Program-made: the position numbers and the translations under genes
Notes under the pieces: model-generated
Databases searched by the model: none
Seen by the model: only the letters and a program-made list of their open reading frames with translations
Told to the model about the DNA's origin: nothing
Shown here: positions 15,033-23,789 of the stretch, piece after piece
Numbering within the stretch: the stretch's first letter is position 1
Layout of the letters: every line of letters starts with the position of its first letter
Source: Desulfocapsa sp.
Lineage (GTDB): Bacteria; Desulfobacterota; Desulfobulbia; Desulfobulbales; Desulfocapsaceae
Assembly (NCBI GenBank): GCA_030145625.1
Contig: JAQYVF010000045.1
Location: forward strand, 1 to 38,984
Direction of reading: 5' to 3'
DNA: 38,984 nucleotides

Positions 15033-15466
15033 TGGAAGACTTTTTTTCTTTCTTGGATTTTTTGGATGAGGATGGTTGTCGCTCCCTCTCTGTGTTGCTG
15101 AGTGAAAAAAAGATATCGGCAGGAGATGTCCTGTTTGACTATGGTGATCCTGCTGAGTCTATCTTTTTTTTGAATCATGGGTGTCTTTCTGTTCACAAGT
15201 TCACTGGATTTCAGGAAAAAATGCAGGTTATCGCTTTGCTGGACCCTGGAGCGATTATCGGTGAGGCAGCCATCCTGCAAAACCATGTGCATCAGACACG
15301 GGTTTCGGCCATTGAAGATTGCCAGCTTTATTGCCTTAACAGAAAAGATTTTTCCGGTCTAAAAGATCAATCAAGTGAATTGACCAGTCGTTTTCTTGAG
15401 CATATTCTCTCTATTGTCACTTTGCGCCTGGAAAAGACATCAGACAGGCTTGCGCGCGTTTTATAA
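15032..15466 (+). CDS. Cyclic-nucleotide-binding domain protein
   Basis: A 144-residue single-domain protein of the CRP/cNMP-binding fold with no DNA-binding domain. The double-stranded beta-helix is recognisable: ISAGDVLFDYGDPAESIFFLNHGCLSV, then the phosphate-binding cassette IIGEAAIL with a conserved G-E pair and a downstream TRVSA arginine, and a helical C-terminus. The GTG start overlaps the mlaC stop (TAGTG) with GAGG about ten bases upstream, so it belongs to the Mla operon. It could sense a nucleotide and adjust lipid transport, or serve as a scaffold; nothing in the sequence decides this. Ligand binding is plausible but unproven. Confidence 0.82.
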   Translation: MEDFFSFLDFLDEDGCRSLSVLLSEKKISAGDVLFDYGDPAESIFFLNHGCLSVHKFTGFQEKMQVIALLDPGAIIGEAAILQNHVHQTRVSAIEDCQLYCLNRKDFSGLKDQSSELTSRFLEHILSIVTLRLEKTSDRLARVL

Positions 15467-15489
15467 CTACCCTTGAAAAAGGTGGTTAT
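15463..15489 (+). terminator. Hairpin at the end of the Mla operon, weak terminator
   Basis: ATAACTACC at 15463-15471 pairs with GGTGGTTAT at 15481-15489 (nine pairs including one G-U). The left arm overlaps the stop codon of the cyclic-nucleotide-binding gene. No T run follows directly; the nearest is the run of nine T at about 15515, so termination is uncertain. Confidence 0.3.
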
Positions 15490-15873
15490 TAAACGGATTT
15501 TTCATTTTGCCCCCTTTTTTTTTATCATGATTTGAGTGGCCAAGAATTTTTTTCTAGCCATTCTTCCCAAAATTGGGTATTTCTGTGCAGTTTGTCTGAT
15601 TTCGTATTGCAGAATCCATTTTCTTCATTCGATGATGATTTTGAGCAGGATATATCGAATGAGCGCAGGCTTCAGTCTAACATTGTAATGGGGAAGTGAC
15701 CGTTCCCGTATGGTATCTGCTGAGTTAACCTTGAATTACTGTGGAGTAAACTGAGTAAAAAAATGCATTTCATTGCGCCTGCGAAGGTGTCAGATTATTC
15801 CTTGTTGTTTGAAAATTAAATAAATTAAGTTAGTTCATGCCGCTTGACGGCAGTTGATCTATTGGAGGAAAGC
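15490..15873. other. Intergenic region upstream of rpmF
   Basis: About 380 bp without a convincing gene. The yceD (DUF177) gene that often precedes rpmF is not here. Just before the rpmF ribosome site is a small hairpin TGCCG-CTTGA-CGGCA (about 15838-15852). A promoter for the lipid cluster must lie here, but no -35/-10 pair stands out. Confidence 0.4.
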
Positions 15874-16062
15874 ATGGCTGTACCTAAAAGAAGACACTCT
15901 CACTCTCGTACCCGTAAAAGAAGATCTCATGATGCCTTGAAGGCACCTGGCATTTCTACTTGCGCCGATTGCGGTGAACCAAAACAACCACATCGTCTCT
16001 GCCCAAGCTGCGGTATGTATAAGGGACGTTCTGTTTTTAGTCTGGATGCGGAATTAGAGTAG
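15874..16062 (+). CDS. rpmF: 50S ribosomal protein L32
   Basis: A 62-residue ribosomal protein of the large subunit. It starts [23 protein letters not shown], the standard L32 opening, and has a zinc-ribbon form with two C-x2-C pairs (CADCG and CPSCG). The start at 15874 has a GGAGG five bases upstream; an in-frame GTG-like extension to 15844 has no ribosome site. It heads the rpmF-plsX-fabH cluster, an arrangement conserved in many bacteria that links ribosome and membrane-lipid production. Confidence 0.96.
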   Translation: MAVPKRRHSHSRTRKRRSHDALKAPGISTCADCGEPKQPHRLCPSCGMYKGRSVFSLDAELE

Positions 16063-16072
16063 GACGTTTGCT

Positions 16073-17092
16073 GTGCATATTGCCTTGGATGCCATGGGCG
16101 GAGACCATGGGCCTGATGAGCTGATTGCCGGCGCAATACAGGCAGTGCAGGAGGTAGACCTGCGGGTGACTTTGGTTGGAGATGAGCAACTTATCCGGGC
16201 CTCTCTTGACAGATTGTCATCCGCCGGCGATGCGTCGTCTAGATTGCAGGTCGTTCATACGTCTGAAATGGTTGAAATGGGAGAATCTCCTGTTGAGGCC
16301 ATTCGCAAAAAAAAGAATGCCTCGGTGATGGTTGCGTTTGATCTTGTGCGTACTGGTGACGTCGATGCTGCAGTCAGCGCCGGAAATTCCGGAGCAACCA
16401 TGGCTGCTGCCATTCGTAAGCTTGGGCGTCTGAAACATGTCGCCAGGCCTGGGCTTGCCAGTATTGTTCCCACCCTGAAGAAACCAGTAGTTATGATGGA
16501 TGTTGGAGCCAATGTCGATTGTCGTCCTCAGCATCTATTCCAGTTTGCCCTCATGGCCTCAGCCTTTTCCCAGATTTTTGATATCGATGCTCCTCGCGTA
16601 GGAATTCTCAGTATTGGAGAAGAAACTGGAAAAGGAAATCATCTGGTGAAAGAGGCGCATGCCATGCTGGCTGAAAGTTCATTAAATTTTATTGGCAATG
16701 TTGAAGGAAGAGATATCTTCCAGGGTGATGTTGATGTCATAGTTTGTGACGGTTTTGTCGGTAATATTTGCTTGAAAGTGAGTGAGGGACTTGTCGAGGC
16801 TGCCAGTCAGATGATTCGTGAGGGGATTATGGGTTCCTGGGCGGCTAAAATGGGATATCTCCTGGCTCGCCCGGTATTTCGGCGTCTGAAAAAACGTGTT
16901 GATTATGCTGAGTATGGTGGTGCACCACTTTTGGGAATCAATGGGACCGGATTGATTTGTCATGGGAAATCCAGTGCCGCAGCAATTAAAAATGCACTCA
17001 TTGAAACCGGAAAGATTGTTGACATGCAAGTAAACGCAAAGATTGCAGAAAGTATTGCCGAAAATCTTGACGCCACCAGGGAGAGGGATTAA
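16073..17092 (+). CDS. plsX: Phosphate acyltransferase PlsX
   Basis: Makes acyl-phosphate from acyl-ACP for phospholipid synthesis at the membrane surface. 339 residues, with the conserved IALDAMGGDHGPDELIAGA at the N-terminus, VSAGNSGATMAAAIRKLGRL in the middle, and the C-terminal GGAPLLGINGTGLICHGKSSA, all family hallmarks. It starts with GTG at 16073 with an AGGA nine bases upstream. Only 10 bases separate it from rpmF. The stop TAA overlaps the fabH start by one base (TAATG). Confidence 0.95.
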   Translation: MHIALDAMGGDHGPDELIAGAIQAVQEVDLRVTLVGDEQLIRASLDRLSSAGDASSRLQVVHTSEMVEMGESPVEAIRKKKNASVMVAFDLVRTGDVDAAVSAGNSGATMAAAIRKLGRLKHVARPGLASIVPTLKKPVVMMDVGANVDCRPQHLFQFALMASAFSQIFDIDAPRVGILSIGEETGKGNHLVKEAHAMLAESSLNFIGNVEGRDIFQGDVDVIVCDGFVGNICLKVSEGLVEAASQMIREGIMGSWAAKMGYLLARPVFRRLKKRVDYAEYGGAPLLGINGTGLICHGKSSAAAIKNALIETGKIVDMQVNAKIAESIAENLDATRERD

Positions 17093-18066
17093 TGGGTGCG
17101 GTCATTCTGGGGACCGGTTCCTGTCTTCCCGACAGGGTCCTTTCCAACCACGATCTTGAAAAAATTGTTGAGACTAACGACGAATGGATTCGTACCCGTA
17201 CCGGTATAAATACTCGTCGGATAGCTGGTAAGGGTGAGGAAACGTATCTTCTCGCAACTCTAGCTGGTCAGCGTGCTATGGAGAAGGCAGGAATAACGGC
17301 AGAGGAGATTGATCTCATTGTCGTTGCCACCATGAGTTCTCATATGCTCATGCCGTCATGCGCCTGTTTTGTGCAAAAGGAACTAGGTGCAGTAAAGGCT
17401 TTTGCCTATGATATCAATGCGGCTTGTTCCGGATTTCTCTTTGGCCTGGATATGGTAGACAAGTATCTTCGTGGAGATCGGGAGAAAAAAATTCTGCTGA
17501 TTGGAGCCGAGACACTTTCCAGTCGTACAAACTGGGAAGATCGAAATACTTGTATCCTCTTTGGAGATGGCGCTGGTGCTGTGGTCATGGGTTATCGTGA
17601 CGAAGCACGTGGAGTTGTTGCATCCAATCTGTTTTCTGATGGTAAGCTCTGGTCTCTACTCTGTATGCATAATGCTCCTTCTTATAATCCAGACTTGATT
17701 CATCCCGATCATCCCGGTACTCATATCCTCATGGAGGGCAGAGAGGTTTTTAAATATGCAGTAAAGGCTATGGAAGGTGCTGTTTTAGATCTTCTGTCCA
17801 AGGAAAATATCGATCTCGATTCCATTGGACTCATGGTTCCCCATCAGGCCAATATCCGTATTCTCAATAAGCTAGTCTCCCGATTAGGCATCCCCAAAGA
17901 AAAAGTATTCATAAACGTCCAGAAATATGGTAATACATCCGCTGCTTCCATACCCATTGCGCTTGATGAGGCAAGCCGGGAAGGAAGATTGAAAACTGGT
18001 GATTTGCTCTTAGTTTGTTCTTTTGGTGGAGGGTTCACCTGGGGAGCAGCTTTGGTAAGATGGTAA
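17092..18066 (+). CDS. fabH: 3-oxoacyl-ACP synthase III FabH
   Basis: Condenses acetyl-CoA with malonyl-ACP to begin fatty-acid synthesis. 324 residues. The catalytic triad is intact: C112 in NAACSGF, H251 in VPHQANIR and N281 in KYGNTSAAS. The N-terminus GTGSCLPDRVLSNHDLEK and the TNDEWIRTRTGI motif are typical. The C-terminus has the GGGFTWGA loop. It is translated directly after plsX with a one-base overlap and is followed by the acyl-CoA dehydrogenase gene after 12 bases instead of fabD. Confidence 0.95.
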   Translation: MGAVILGTGSCLPDRVLSNHDLEKIVETNDEWIRTRTGINTRRIAGKGEETYLLATLAGQRAMEKAGITAEEIDLIVVATMSSHMLMPSCACFVQKELGAVKAFAYDINAACSGFLFGLDMVDKYLRGDREKKILLIGAETLSSRTNWEDRNTCILFGDGAGAVVMGYRDEARGVVASNLFSDGKLWSLLCMHNAPSYNPDLIHPDHPGTHILMEGREVFKYAVKAMEGAVLDLLSKENIDLDSIGLMVPHQANIRILNKLVSRLGIPKEKVFINVQKYGNTSAASIPIALDEASREGRLKTGDLLLVCSFGGGFTWGAALVRW

Positions 18067-18078
18067 ACAGGAGAAACA

Positions 18079-19233
18079 ATGGATTATTTTTTTTCAGAAG
18101 AACAGAGTATGATCGTAGAGATCGCTAAGCAGATCACTGATGAGCGTATCATTCCACACCGTGCCGAGTTAGATGAAAAAGATGAATTTCCGCGTGAGAT
18201 TCTTAAAAGTATGGCCCAAGCGGATCTTTTTGGTGTACCGATTCCTGAAGAATATGGTGGTTTTGGTGGCGGATGCCTGGATATCGTTTTGGCCTTGGAA
18301 CAGCTTGGTCGTGGTTGCATCGGTGTGGGAACTGCCTTTGCGGCCAGTGCTCTTGGTGTCTATCCCATCATCATTTCCGGGTCCGATGAGTTAAAAGAAA
18401 GATACCTTCCTTCGGTTGCCACTGGTGAAAAATATGCCGCGTTTGGTCTTACCGAAGCCAATGCAGGTTCTGACGCCTCAGGTATTCAGACAACTGCAGT
18501 TTTAGATGGTGAAGAATGGGTCTTAAATGGAACCAAACAGTGGATTACTAACGGTGGTGAAGCACAGATCTATACAGTAGTTGCCATTACTGATCGAAAA
18601 AAAGGTGCTCGTGGGGCCTCCATGTTTGTTGTTGAGGAAGGTGACGTTGGTTTTAGCTGTGGACCCAAAGAAAAAAAGATGGGTATCCGAGCATCATCGA
18701 CCACCGAATTAATCTTCAAAGATTGCCGGATTCCCAAAGACCGTATTGTCGGAAGAGCCGGAACTGGATTTATTACGGTGATGAAGACCCTTGATTCTTC
18801 TCGACCAGGTATTGCCGCTTTAGGCCTTGGCATTGGACAGGCGTGTTTAGACGAGGCTACTACCTATGCTAAGCAGCGGGTACAGTTCGGTAAACCTATT
18901 ATTGCTTTTCAGGCTGTGCAGCACATGCTTGCAGATATGGCCATTCAGCTTGAAGCCTCTCGTGCTCTGGTCTATTCCGCTGCCAAACATATAGATGCTC
19001 ATCCCAAAGATATGTCCAAGGTCTCTTCTATGTGTAAGGTCATGGCTACTGATATGGCCATGAAGGTGAGTGTCGATACCGTTCAGGTCATGGGGGGCTA
19101 CGGATATATGCGTGAATATCCCGTAGAGAAAATGATGCGAGATGCCAAGATTCTTCAGATTTATGAAGGAACTAATCAGGTGCAGCGCAATGTCATTGGA
19201 CAGGAACTTAATAAAGAATATTCCCGCAAATAA
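18079..19233 (+). CDS. Acyl-CoA dehydrogenase (short-chain/butyryl-CoA type)
   Basis: FAD-dependent alpha,beta-dehydrogenase or, in reverse, enoyl-CoA reductase, handing electrons to Etf. 384 residues, the normal length. Visible are YAAFGLTEANAGSDASG (FAD/substrate signature), the KQWITNGG segment, RVQFGKPIIAFQAVQHMLADMA (second signature), VQVMGGYGYMREYPVEKMMRD, and the catalytic glutamate in ILQIYEGTNQVQRN near the C-terminus. The direct neighbours etfB and etfA supply its electron partner. It sits inside a fatty-acid synthesis cluster, which suggests a part in acyl reduction or recycling; the direction of the reaction cannot be read from the sequence. Confidence 0.93.
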   Translation: MDYFFSEEQSMIVEIAKQITDERIIPHRAELDEKDEFPREILKSMAQADLFGVPIPEEYGGFGGGCLDIVLALEQLGRGCIGVGTAFAASALGVYPIIISGSDELKERYLPSVATGEKYAAFGLTEANAGSDASGIQTTAVLDGEEWVLNGTKQWITNGGEAQIYTVVAITDRKKGARGASMFVVEEGDVGFSCGPKEKKMGIRASSTTELIFKDCRIPKDRIVGRAGTGFITVMKTLDSSRPGIAALGLGIGQACLDEATTYAKQRVQFGKPIIAFQAVQHMLADMAIQLEASRALVYSAAKHIDAHPKDMSKVSSMCKVMATDMAMKVSVDTVQVMGGYGYMREYPVEKMMRDAKILQIYEGTNQVQRNVIGQELNKEYSRK

Positions 19234-19251
19234 ACCTGCAAGAGGAATGCA

Positions 19252-20031
19252 ATGAAGATTATTGTTTGCGTAAAACAGGTCCCGGATGCCAAAGATGTAC
19301 GCTTGGATCCTGAGACTAATACCTTAGCCAGGGAAGGGGTTCAGTCCATAATGAACCCTTATGACCAGCATGCGCTGGAAGAGGCTGTACGGTTAAAAGA
19401 ACAACTGGGTGGAGAAGTTACTGTATTAAGCATGGGCCCGCCTCAGGCAGTGGATGTTTTAAGACAAGCCATCTCCTGTGGAGCAGACCGTGGGGTGCTT
19501 GTGTCTGATCGAGCCTTTGCAGGCGCCGATACCTGGGCTACCTCTTACACCCTGGCCAAGGCCGTTCATAAGATTGGTGATTTTGATCTCATTCTCTGTG
19601 GTAAACAGGCAATTGACGGGGATACTGCTCAGGTGGGTCCTGGTCTTGCCATACAGCTTGATATTCCTTTTGTAACCTGTATCCAAAAAGTTCGTGAAGT
19701 CGACGATAAGGGGTTGGTTCTGGAGCGGATGATGGATGACGGCTATGACGTTGTAGCTGTTTCATATCCTGCATTGCTGACCGTAGTCAAAGATTTGAAT
19801 GAACCCCGCATCCCTTCTCTCAAGGGTAAAATGAAGGCAAAAAAGGCAGAGTTTGAGATTTTTTCAGCCGAAGATGTCGGTGCTGACTCTACCTGTATAG
19901 GTCTGGCAGGATCACCCACTCAGGTGGTCAATGTTTTTCCTCCGCCACCTCGTGGCAAAAGAGCTGTTTTGACAGGGACCGTTGAAGAACAAATCGAGCA
20001 GTTGGTTGAAAAATTAGCTGTCTATCTCTAG
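19252..20031 (+). CDS. etfB: Electron transfer flavoprotein beta subunit
   Basis: Etf beta chain binding AMP or, in bifurcating types, a second FAD; partner of the acyl-CoA dehydrogenase before it. 259 residues with KIIVCVKQVPDAKDVRLDPETNTL at the N-terminus, the MNPYDQHALEEAVRLKE helix, LSMGPPQAVDVLRQAISCGAD and DFDLILCGKQAIDGDTAQVGPGLA, all Etf-beta landmarks. An AGAGG site precedes the start, 18 bases after the dehydrogenase stop. A stem-loop with a T run follows, so expression of etfA may be lowered or uncoupled. Confidence 0.93.
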   Translation: MKIIVCVKQVPDAKDVRLDPETNTLAREGVQSIMNPYDQHALEEAVRLKEQLGGEVTVLSMGPPQAVDVLRQAISCGADRGVLVSDRAFAGADTWATSYTLAKAVHKIGDFDLILCGKQAIDGDTAQVGPGLAIQLDIPFVTCIQKVREVDDKGLVLERMMDDGYDVVAVSYPALLTVVKDLNEPRIPSLKGKMKAKKAEFEIFSAEDVGADSTCIGLAGSPTQVVNVFPPPPRGKRAVLTGTVEEQIEQLVEKLAVYL

Positions 20032-20049
20032 TCCTGAAGGACTCTTTTT
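20030..20049 (+). terminator. Short terminator/attenuator hairpin between etfB and etfA
   Basis: AGTCC at 20030-20034, loop TGAA, GGACT at 20039-20043, followed by CTTTTT. The left arm begins within the etfB stop codon. The stem has only five pairs, so partial termination within the operon is more likely than a full stop. Confidence 0.45.
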
Positions 20050-20137
20050 AGTACCTCTCTTTTCAGGGGAATAAGTGCTTTACCAGCAGGTAGTATAAGA
20101 AACTGTTTATGAGGCACGAAGCAGACAGGAGAAAAGA

Positions 20138-21331
20138 ATGTTGATCGTAGATAGTGAACTGTGTATCGGTTGCGGTGTCTGTGAGGAAAGCTGCGCCTTT
20201 GGTGCCATTGAAGTTGTTGACGGTTGTGCCGTAGTTGGAGATGCTTGTACCCTCTGCGGTGCCTGCGTAGAGAGTTGTGAAGTAGAGGCTCTGGAAATAG
20301 ATGGCGGGGAAAAAAGTATCCAGGCAGATTTCGAGAGTTGGCAAGGTGTTTGGGTGTACTGCGAGTTCAGGGCAGGGACCTTGGCCCCGGTGTCTCTGGA
20401 GCTTCTTGGAGCAGGTCGAAGGCTTGCTGATGCACGTGGGGTGAGCCTTTCTGCCGTGCTCATTGGTGCTGATACTGGAGATACCGCACAGAGGCTGATT
20501 GGTCATGGTGCTGATAGAGTCTATCGAATAGACGATTCTGCACTGGCCTATTTCACCGATGAATCTTATGGCGCAGTGTTAACGGATCTGATCAAGACAC
20601 ACAAGCCTGAGATTGTCCTTGCCGGAGCTACTGCCATCGGCAGGTCTTTTATCCCCGGTGTGGCTAATAGCCTTGGTGCCGGACTGACAGCAGATTGTAC
20701 TCAACTCGACATCCGTGCAGACGACGGAGCTCTTCTCCAGACTCGTCCGGCATTTGGTGGAAATATTATGGCCACCATTGTCTGTCTCAGTTCCAGGCCT
20801 CAGATGTGTACAGTTCGTCATAAAGTCATGAAGGAGTTGGAATTCGATTCCAGCCATCAGGGTGAGATAGTTGATGTTACACCGGATCCTGTATTGCTGC
20901 AGAGCAAGGTGCGTGTGTTAGAGTCTGTTATTTCCGAGCAGGATAATGTGAATATCCAGGAGTCAGACATCCTGGTGGCCGGTGGTCGAGGAATGGATAA
21001 TGCTAAGGGATTTGAGCTTATTCGTGAACTTGCCGATTCCATTGATGCTGCCGTAGCCGCCAGTCGAGCCGTTGTCGATGCCGGATGGATCGCATATCCG
21101 CATCAGGTCGGACAGACCGGAAAAACCGTGGCTCCGAAACTCTATATTGCCTGCGGTATCTCCGGAGCTATCCAGCATGTTGCCGGAATGCAGTCATCCG
21201 AGACCATAGTTGCGATCAATCGCGATGAGAATGCACCTATTTTTGATATTGCGGATTTTGGCATTGTCGGAGATATGTATGAAATTATACCAATGCTTAT
21301 CACCAAAATAGAAGGACAGCGAGGATCATGA
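20138..21331 (+). CDS. etfA: Electron transfer flavoprotein alpha subunit with N-terminal ferredoxin domain
   Basis: 397 residues, longer than a plain EtfA (about 320) because of a ferredoxin module at residues 1-60. This module carries two four-cysteine sets for [4Fe-4S] clusters: CIGCGVCEESC and CTLCGACVESC, each followed by a distant C-terminal part. The EtfA part follows, ending with the FAD domain: VVAGGRGMDNAKGFELI, then GQTGKTVAPKLYIACGISGAIQHVAGM and VAINRDENAPIF, all diagnostic. Ferredoxin-fused EtfA is known in anaerobes, for example CarE of the caffeyl-CoA reductase complex, so links to low-potential electron carriers are possible. The start has AGGAGAAAAGA upstream. The stop overlaps fabG (ATGA). 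Confidence 0.94.
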   Translation: MLIVDSELCIGCGVCEESCAFGAIEVVDGCAVVGDACTLCGACVESCEVEALEIDGGEKSIQADFESWQGVWVYCEFRAGTLAPVSLELLGAGRRLADARGVSLSAVLIGADTGDTAQRLIGHGADRVYRIDDSALAYFTDESYGAVLTDLIKTHKPEIVLAGATAIGRSFIPGVANSLGAGLTADCTQLDIRADDGALLQTRPAFGGNIMATIVCLSSRPQMCTVRHKVMKELEFDSSHQGEIVDVTPDPVLLQSKVRVLESVISEQDNVNIQESDILVAGGRGMDNAKGFELIRELADSIDAAVAASRAVVDAGWIAYPHQVGQTGKTVAPKLYIACGISGAIQHVAGMQSSETIVAINRDENAPIFDIADFGIVGDMYEIIPMLITKIEGQRGS

Positions 21332-22071
21332 GCCTAAAGAGCAAAAATGCACTTGTTACCGGAGGAAGTAGAGGAATCGGACGTGCTGTCTGTATACGTC
21401 TTGCAGCTATGGGTGCTCATGTTTATATAAATTATGTAAGCAATCCTGATGCGGCAGAGGAGACTCGGCAGGAAATTATTGGTGCCGGCGGGACAGCCGA
21501 GGTTATCGCTTTCAATGTTGCTGATACCGCTCAGGCGGAAGGTGCTATAAAACAGCTCATTAAGGATGCAGGCTCCCTCGATATATTGGTGAACAATGCT
21601 GGTATCACCAGGGATGGACTCATGGCCCGAATGAAAGAGGGAGATTGGGATGCTGTGCTCGATACCAATCTCAAGGGGGCTTTTATCTGTGCAAAAGCGG
21701 CATCCAGAGCAATGATTAAAAAGAGATGGGGCCGTATTGTCAATATCTCTTCAGTGATCGGTTTTGCCGGAAATGCTGGACAGATCAATTATGCCTCAGC
21801 AAAGGCTGGTATGCAGGGATTAACTAAGTCCATGGCCAGAGAATTTGCCTCGCGCAATATTACTGTGAACGCTGTGGCGCCGGGATATATTGTGACAGAT
21901 ATGACCAGTACGCTGGCCGAGGATATCCAGGAAAAAATCAAGGCAGAAATCCCATTAGCCAGCCTTGGCACTCCAGAAGATGTGGCTGGTGCCGTAGCCT
22001 ATCTTGTAGGCGACGACAGTGCCTATATCACAGGACAGACTATTCATGTCAATGGTGGTATGTATATGTGA
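21328..22071 (+). CDS. fabG: 3-oxoacyl-ACP reductase FabG
   Basis: NADPH-dependent keto-reductase of fatty-acid elongation, 247 residues. The cofactor motif is TGGSRGIGRAV at the N-terminus, then NNAG in LDILVNNAGITRDGL. The catalytic serine lies in NISSVIGFAGNAGQ, followed by Y-A-S-A-K, and PGYIVTDMT completes the SDR core. The C-terminus YITGQTIHVNGGMYM is typical of FabG. It overlaps etfA by four bases, so the Etf and fatty-acid genes are one translational unit here. It is followed by acpP after 120 bases, a gap that holds a CCGGG-AAGA-CCCGG hairpin. Confidence 0.95.
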   Translation: MSLKSKNALVTGGSRGIGRAVCIRLAAMGAHVYINYVSNPDAAEETRQEIIGAGGTAEVIAFNVADTAQAEGAIKQLIKDAGSLDILVNNAGITRDGLMARMKEGDWDAVLDTNLKGAFICAKAASRAMIKKRWGRIVNISSVIGFAGNAGQINYASAKAGMQGLTKSMAREFASRNITVNAVAPGYIVTDMTSTLAEDIQEKIKAEIPLASLGTPEDVAGAVAYLVGDDSAYITGQTIHVNGGMYM

Positions 22072-22191
22072 TTTACAGTTTGTCTGGAGTTTGTTACTAA
22101 TGAAGCGTTTTAAACTAGTTTGTAATAGAGTTGCCGGGAAGACCCGGGCTCACCAAAAATAGAATAGATAACCCCATAGAGGAGATAGAAA

Positions 22192-22422
22192 ATGGCAATT
22201 GAACAGCAGATGGTTGATATTATTGTTGAGCAGTTGAGTGTTGATAAAGAAAAAGTTGTTCCCAATGCATCTTTTGTTGATGATCTTGGTGCAGATTCTT
22301 TGGATCTTGTTGAACTGATTATGGCTATGGAAGAGGAATTTGATGTAGAAATTCCTGATGAAGAGGCCGAAAAAATCACCACAGTGCAGAATGCCATAGA
22401 TTTTGTAAGCAATTTGAAATAA
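22192..22422 (+). CDS. acpP: Acyl carrier protein
   Basis: A small acidic carrier of acyl chains, 76 residues. The phosphopantetheine serine is S36 in [20 protein letters not shown], followed by [16 protein letters not shown] strong ribosome site (GAGGAGATAGAAA) precedes the start. The 3' end is followed directly by a perfect 13-bp hairpin without a T run. Confidence 0.96.
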   Translation: MAIEQQMVDIIVEQLSVDKEKVVPNASFVDDLGADSLDLVELIMAMEEEFDVEIPDEEAEKITTVQNAIDFVSNLK

Positions 22423-22424
22423 AC

Positions 22425-22454
22425 GATTTTCAGGAACTTCAGTTCCTGAAAATC
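22425..22454 (+). terminator. Perfect 13-bp hairpin after acpP, no T run
   Basis: GATTTTCAGGAAC at 22425-22437, loop TTCA, GTTCCTGAAAATC at 22442-22454. There is no uridine tract, so it is better read as an RNA-stability or processing element that separates the strongly expressed acpP message from fabF than as a terminator. Confidence 0.5.
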
Positions 22455-22492
22455 TCTGTCAAAAAAGCATATTTAATCTCAAGAGACGTTCA

Positions 22493-23737
22493 ATGGTAAA
22501 ACGTAGAGTTGTGGTTACCGGTGTAGGATTGGTAACCCCCTTAGGAACAGGAACAGATAAAACCTGGAATAATATCTGTGCTGGCAAGAGCGGAGTAGGT
22601 TCAATTACTCGGTTTGATGCAAGTGAGCTTGCCGTAAATATAGCTGCGGAAGTGAAAGATTTTCACCAGGAAGATCATTTCGACAAAAAGGCAGCGAGAC
22701 GCCTTGATCTTTTTGTTCAATATGGGATAGTTGCTGCAAAATTTGCCGTGGAAGACAGTGGGTTGACTATCAATGATGAAAACTGTACGCGAGTTGGCGT
22801 GATCACCGGTTGTGGTATTGGTGGTCTGCCCATCATTGAAAAAACACATTCTGTGTGCCTTGAACGCGGGGCAAAAAAAATCACACCTTTTTTTATACCC
22901 ATGGCAATTCCTAATATGCCTTCCGGGCATATTTCCATGCAGATTGGAGCAAAAGGTCCGAACCTTGCCCTTTCCACTGCTTGTGCAGCAGGAACCCATG
23001 CTGTAGGTGAGGCGTATCGGACTATTGTTTATGGTGACTGTGATGCCGTAGTTACCGGAGGGACAGAGGCAGTTATTTGTGTTTTGGGAGTTGGCGGATT
23101 TAGTTCTATGAAGGCCTTGTCCACAAGAAATGATGCTCCGGAGCTGGCTTCCCGTCCATTTGATAAGGATCGTGATGGCTTTGTAATTTCTGAAGGCTCA
23201 GGAATGTTGGTTGTGGAAGAACTTGAGCATGCTCAAAAGCGAGGGGCTGAAATTTATGCCGAGATCGTGGGCTTTGGTGCAACAAGTGATGCCTACCATA
23301 TTGCCGCACCTCCAGAAGATGGAGAGGGAGCTGCGCGATGTATGAATATGGCATTGAATGATGCAGATATGAAACCTGAAGACATTGATTACATTAATGC
23401 TCATGGGACGTCGACTCCTTTGAATGACAGATGTGAAACACTGGCCATTAAGACTGTTTTTGGCGATCATGCCAGCAAGCTGGCCATTAGTTCTACAAAA
23501 TCGATGACAGGTCATATGCTGGGTGCTGCCGGGGGAATTGAAGCTGCTTTTACAGCGCTTAGTATTCGGGATCAGATTGCTCCGCCTACCATCAATCTGC
23601 AGACACCCAGTCCTGAATGTGATCTCGATTATGTTCCCAATAAAGCAAGGAAAATGGAAATTAGGGCTGCACTTTCTAATTCCTTTGGTTTTGGCGGGAC
23701 CAATGGTGTTGTGATCATGAAGCGTTTTGATGAGTAG
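22493..23737 (+). CDS. fabF: 3-oxoacyl-ACP synthase II FabF
   Basis: Elongating condensing enzyme, 414 residues. The catalytic Cys-His-His triad is intact: C164 in STACAAGTHA, H304 in NAHGTSTPLNDRCE and H341 in SMTGHMLGAAGGIEA. The N-terminus RRVVVTGVGLVTPLGTGTDKTWNNICAG and the C-terminal NSFGFGGTNGVVIMKR are standard. The ribosome site is only moderate (AGAGA). It is the last fatty-acid gene of the cluster; rpiB follows after 52 bases. Confidence 0.96.
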   Translation: MVKRRVVVTGVGLVTPLGTGTDKTWNNICAGKSGVGSITRFDASELAVNIAAEVKDFHQEDHFDKKAARRLDLFVQYGIVAAKFAVEDSGLTINDENCTRVGVITGCGIGGLPIIEKTHSVCLERGAKKITPFFIPMAIPNMPSGHISMQIGAKGPNLALSTACAAGTHAVGEAYRTIVYGDCDAVVTGGTEAVICVLGVGGFSSMKALSTRNDAPELASRPFDKDRDGFVISEGSGMLVVEELEHAQKRGAEIYAEIVGFGATSDAYHIAAPPEDGEGAARCMNMALNDADMKPEDIDYINAHGTSTPLNDRCETLAIKTVFGDHASKLAISSTKSMTGHMLGAAGGIEAAFTALSIRDQIAPPTINLQTPSPECDLDYVPNKARKMEIRAALSNSFGFGGTNGVVIMKRFDE

Positions 23738-23789
23738 TATTTTTCTTATTTTCTGCGTTCGGTAAAAATTCGTTTGTAAGGAGAAAGAG

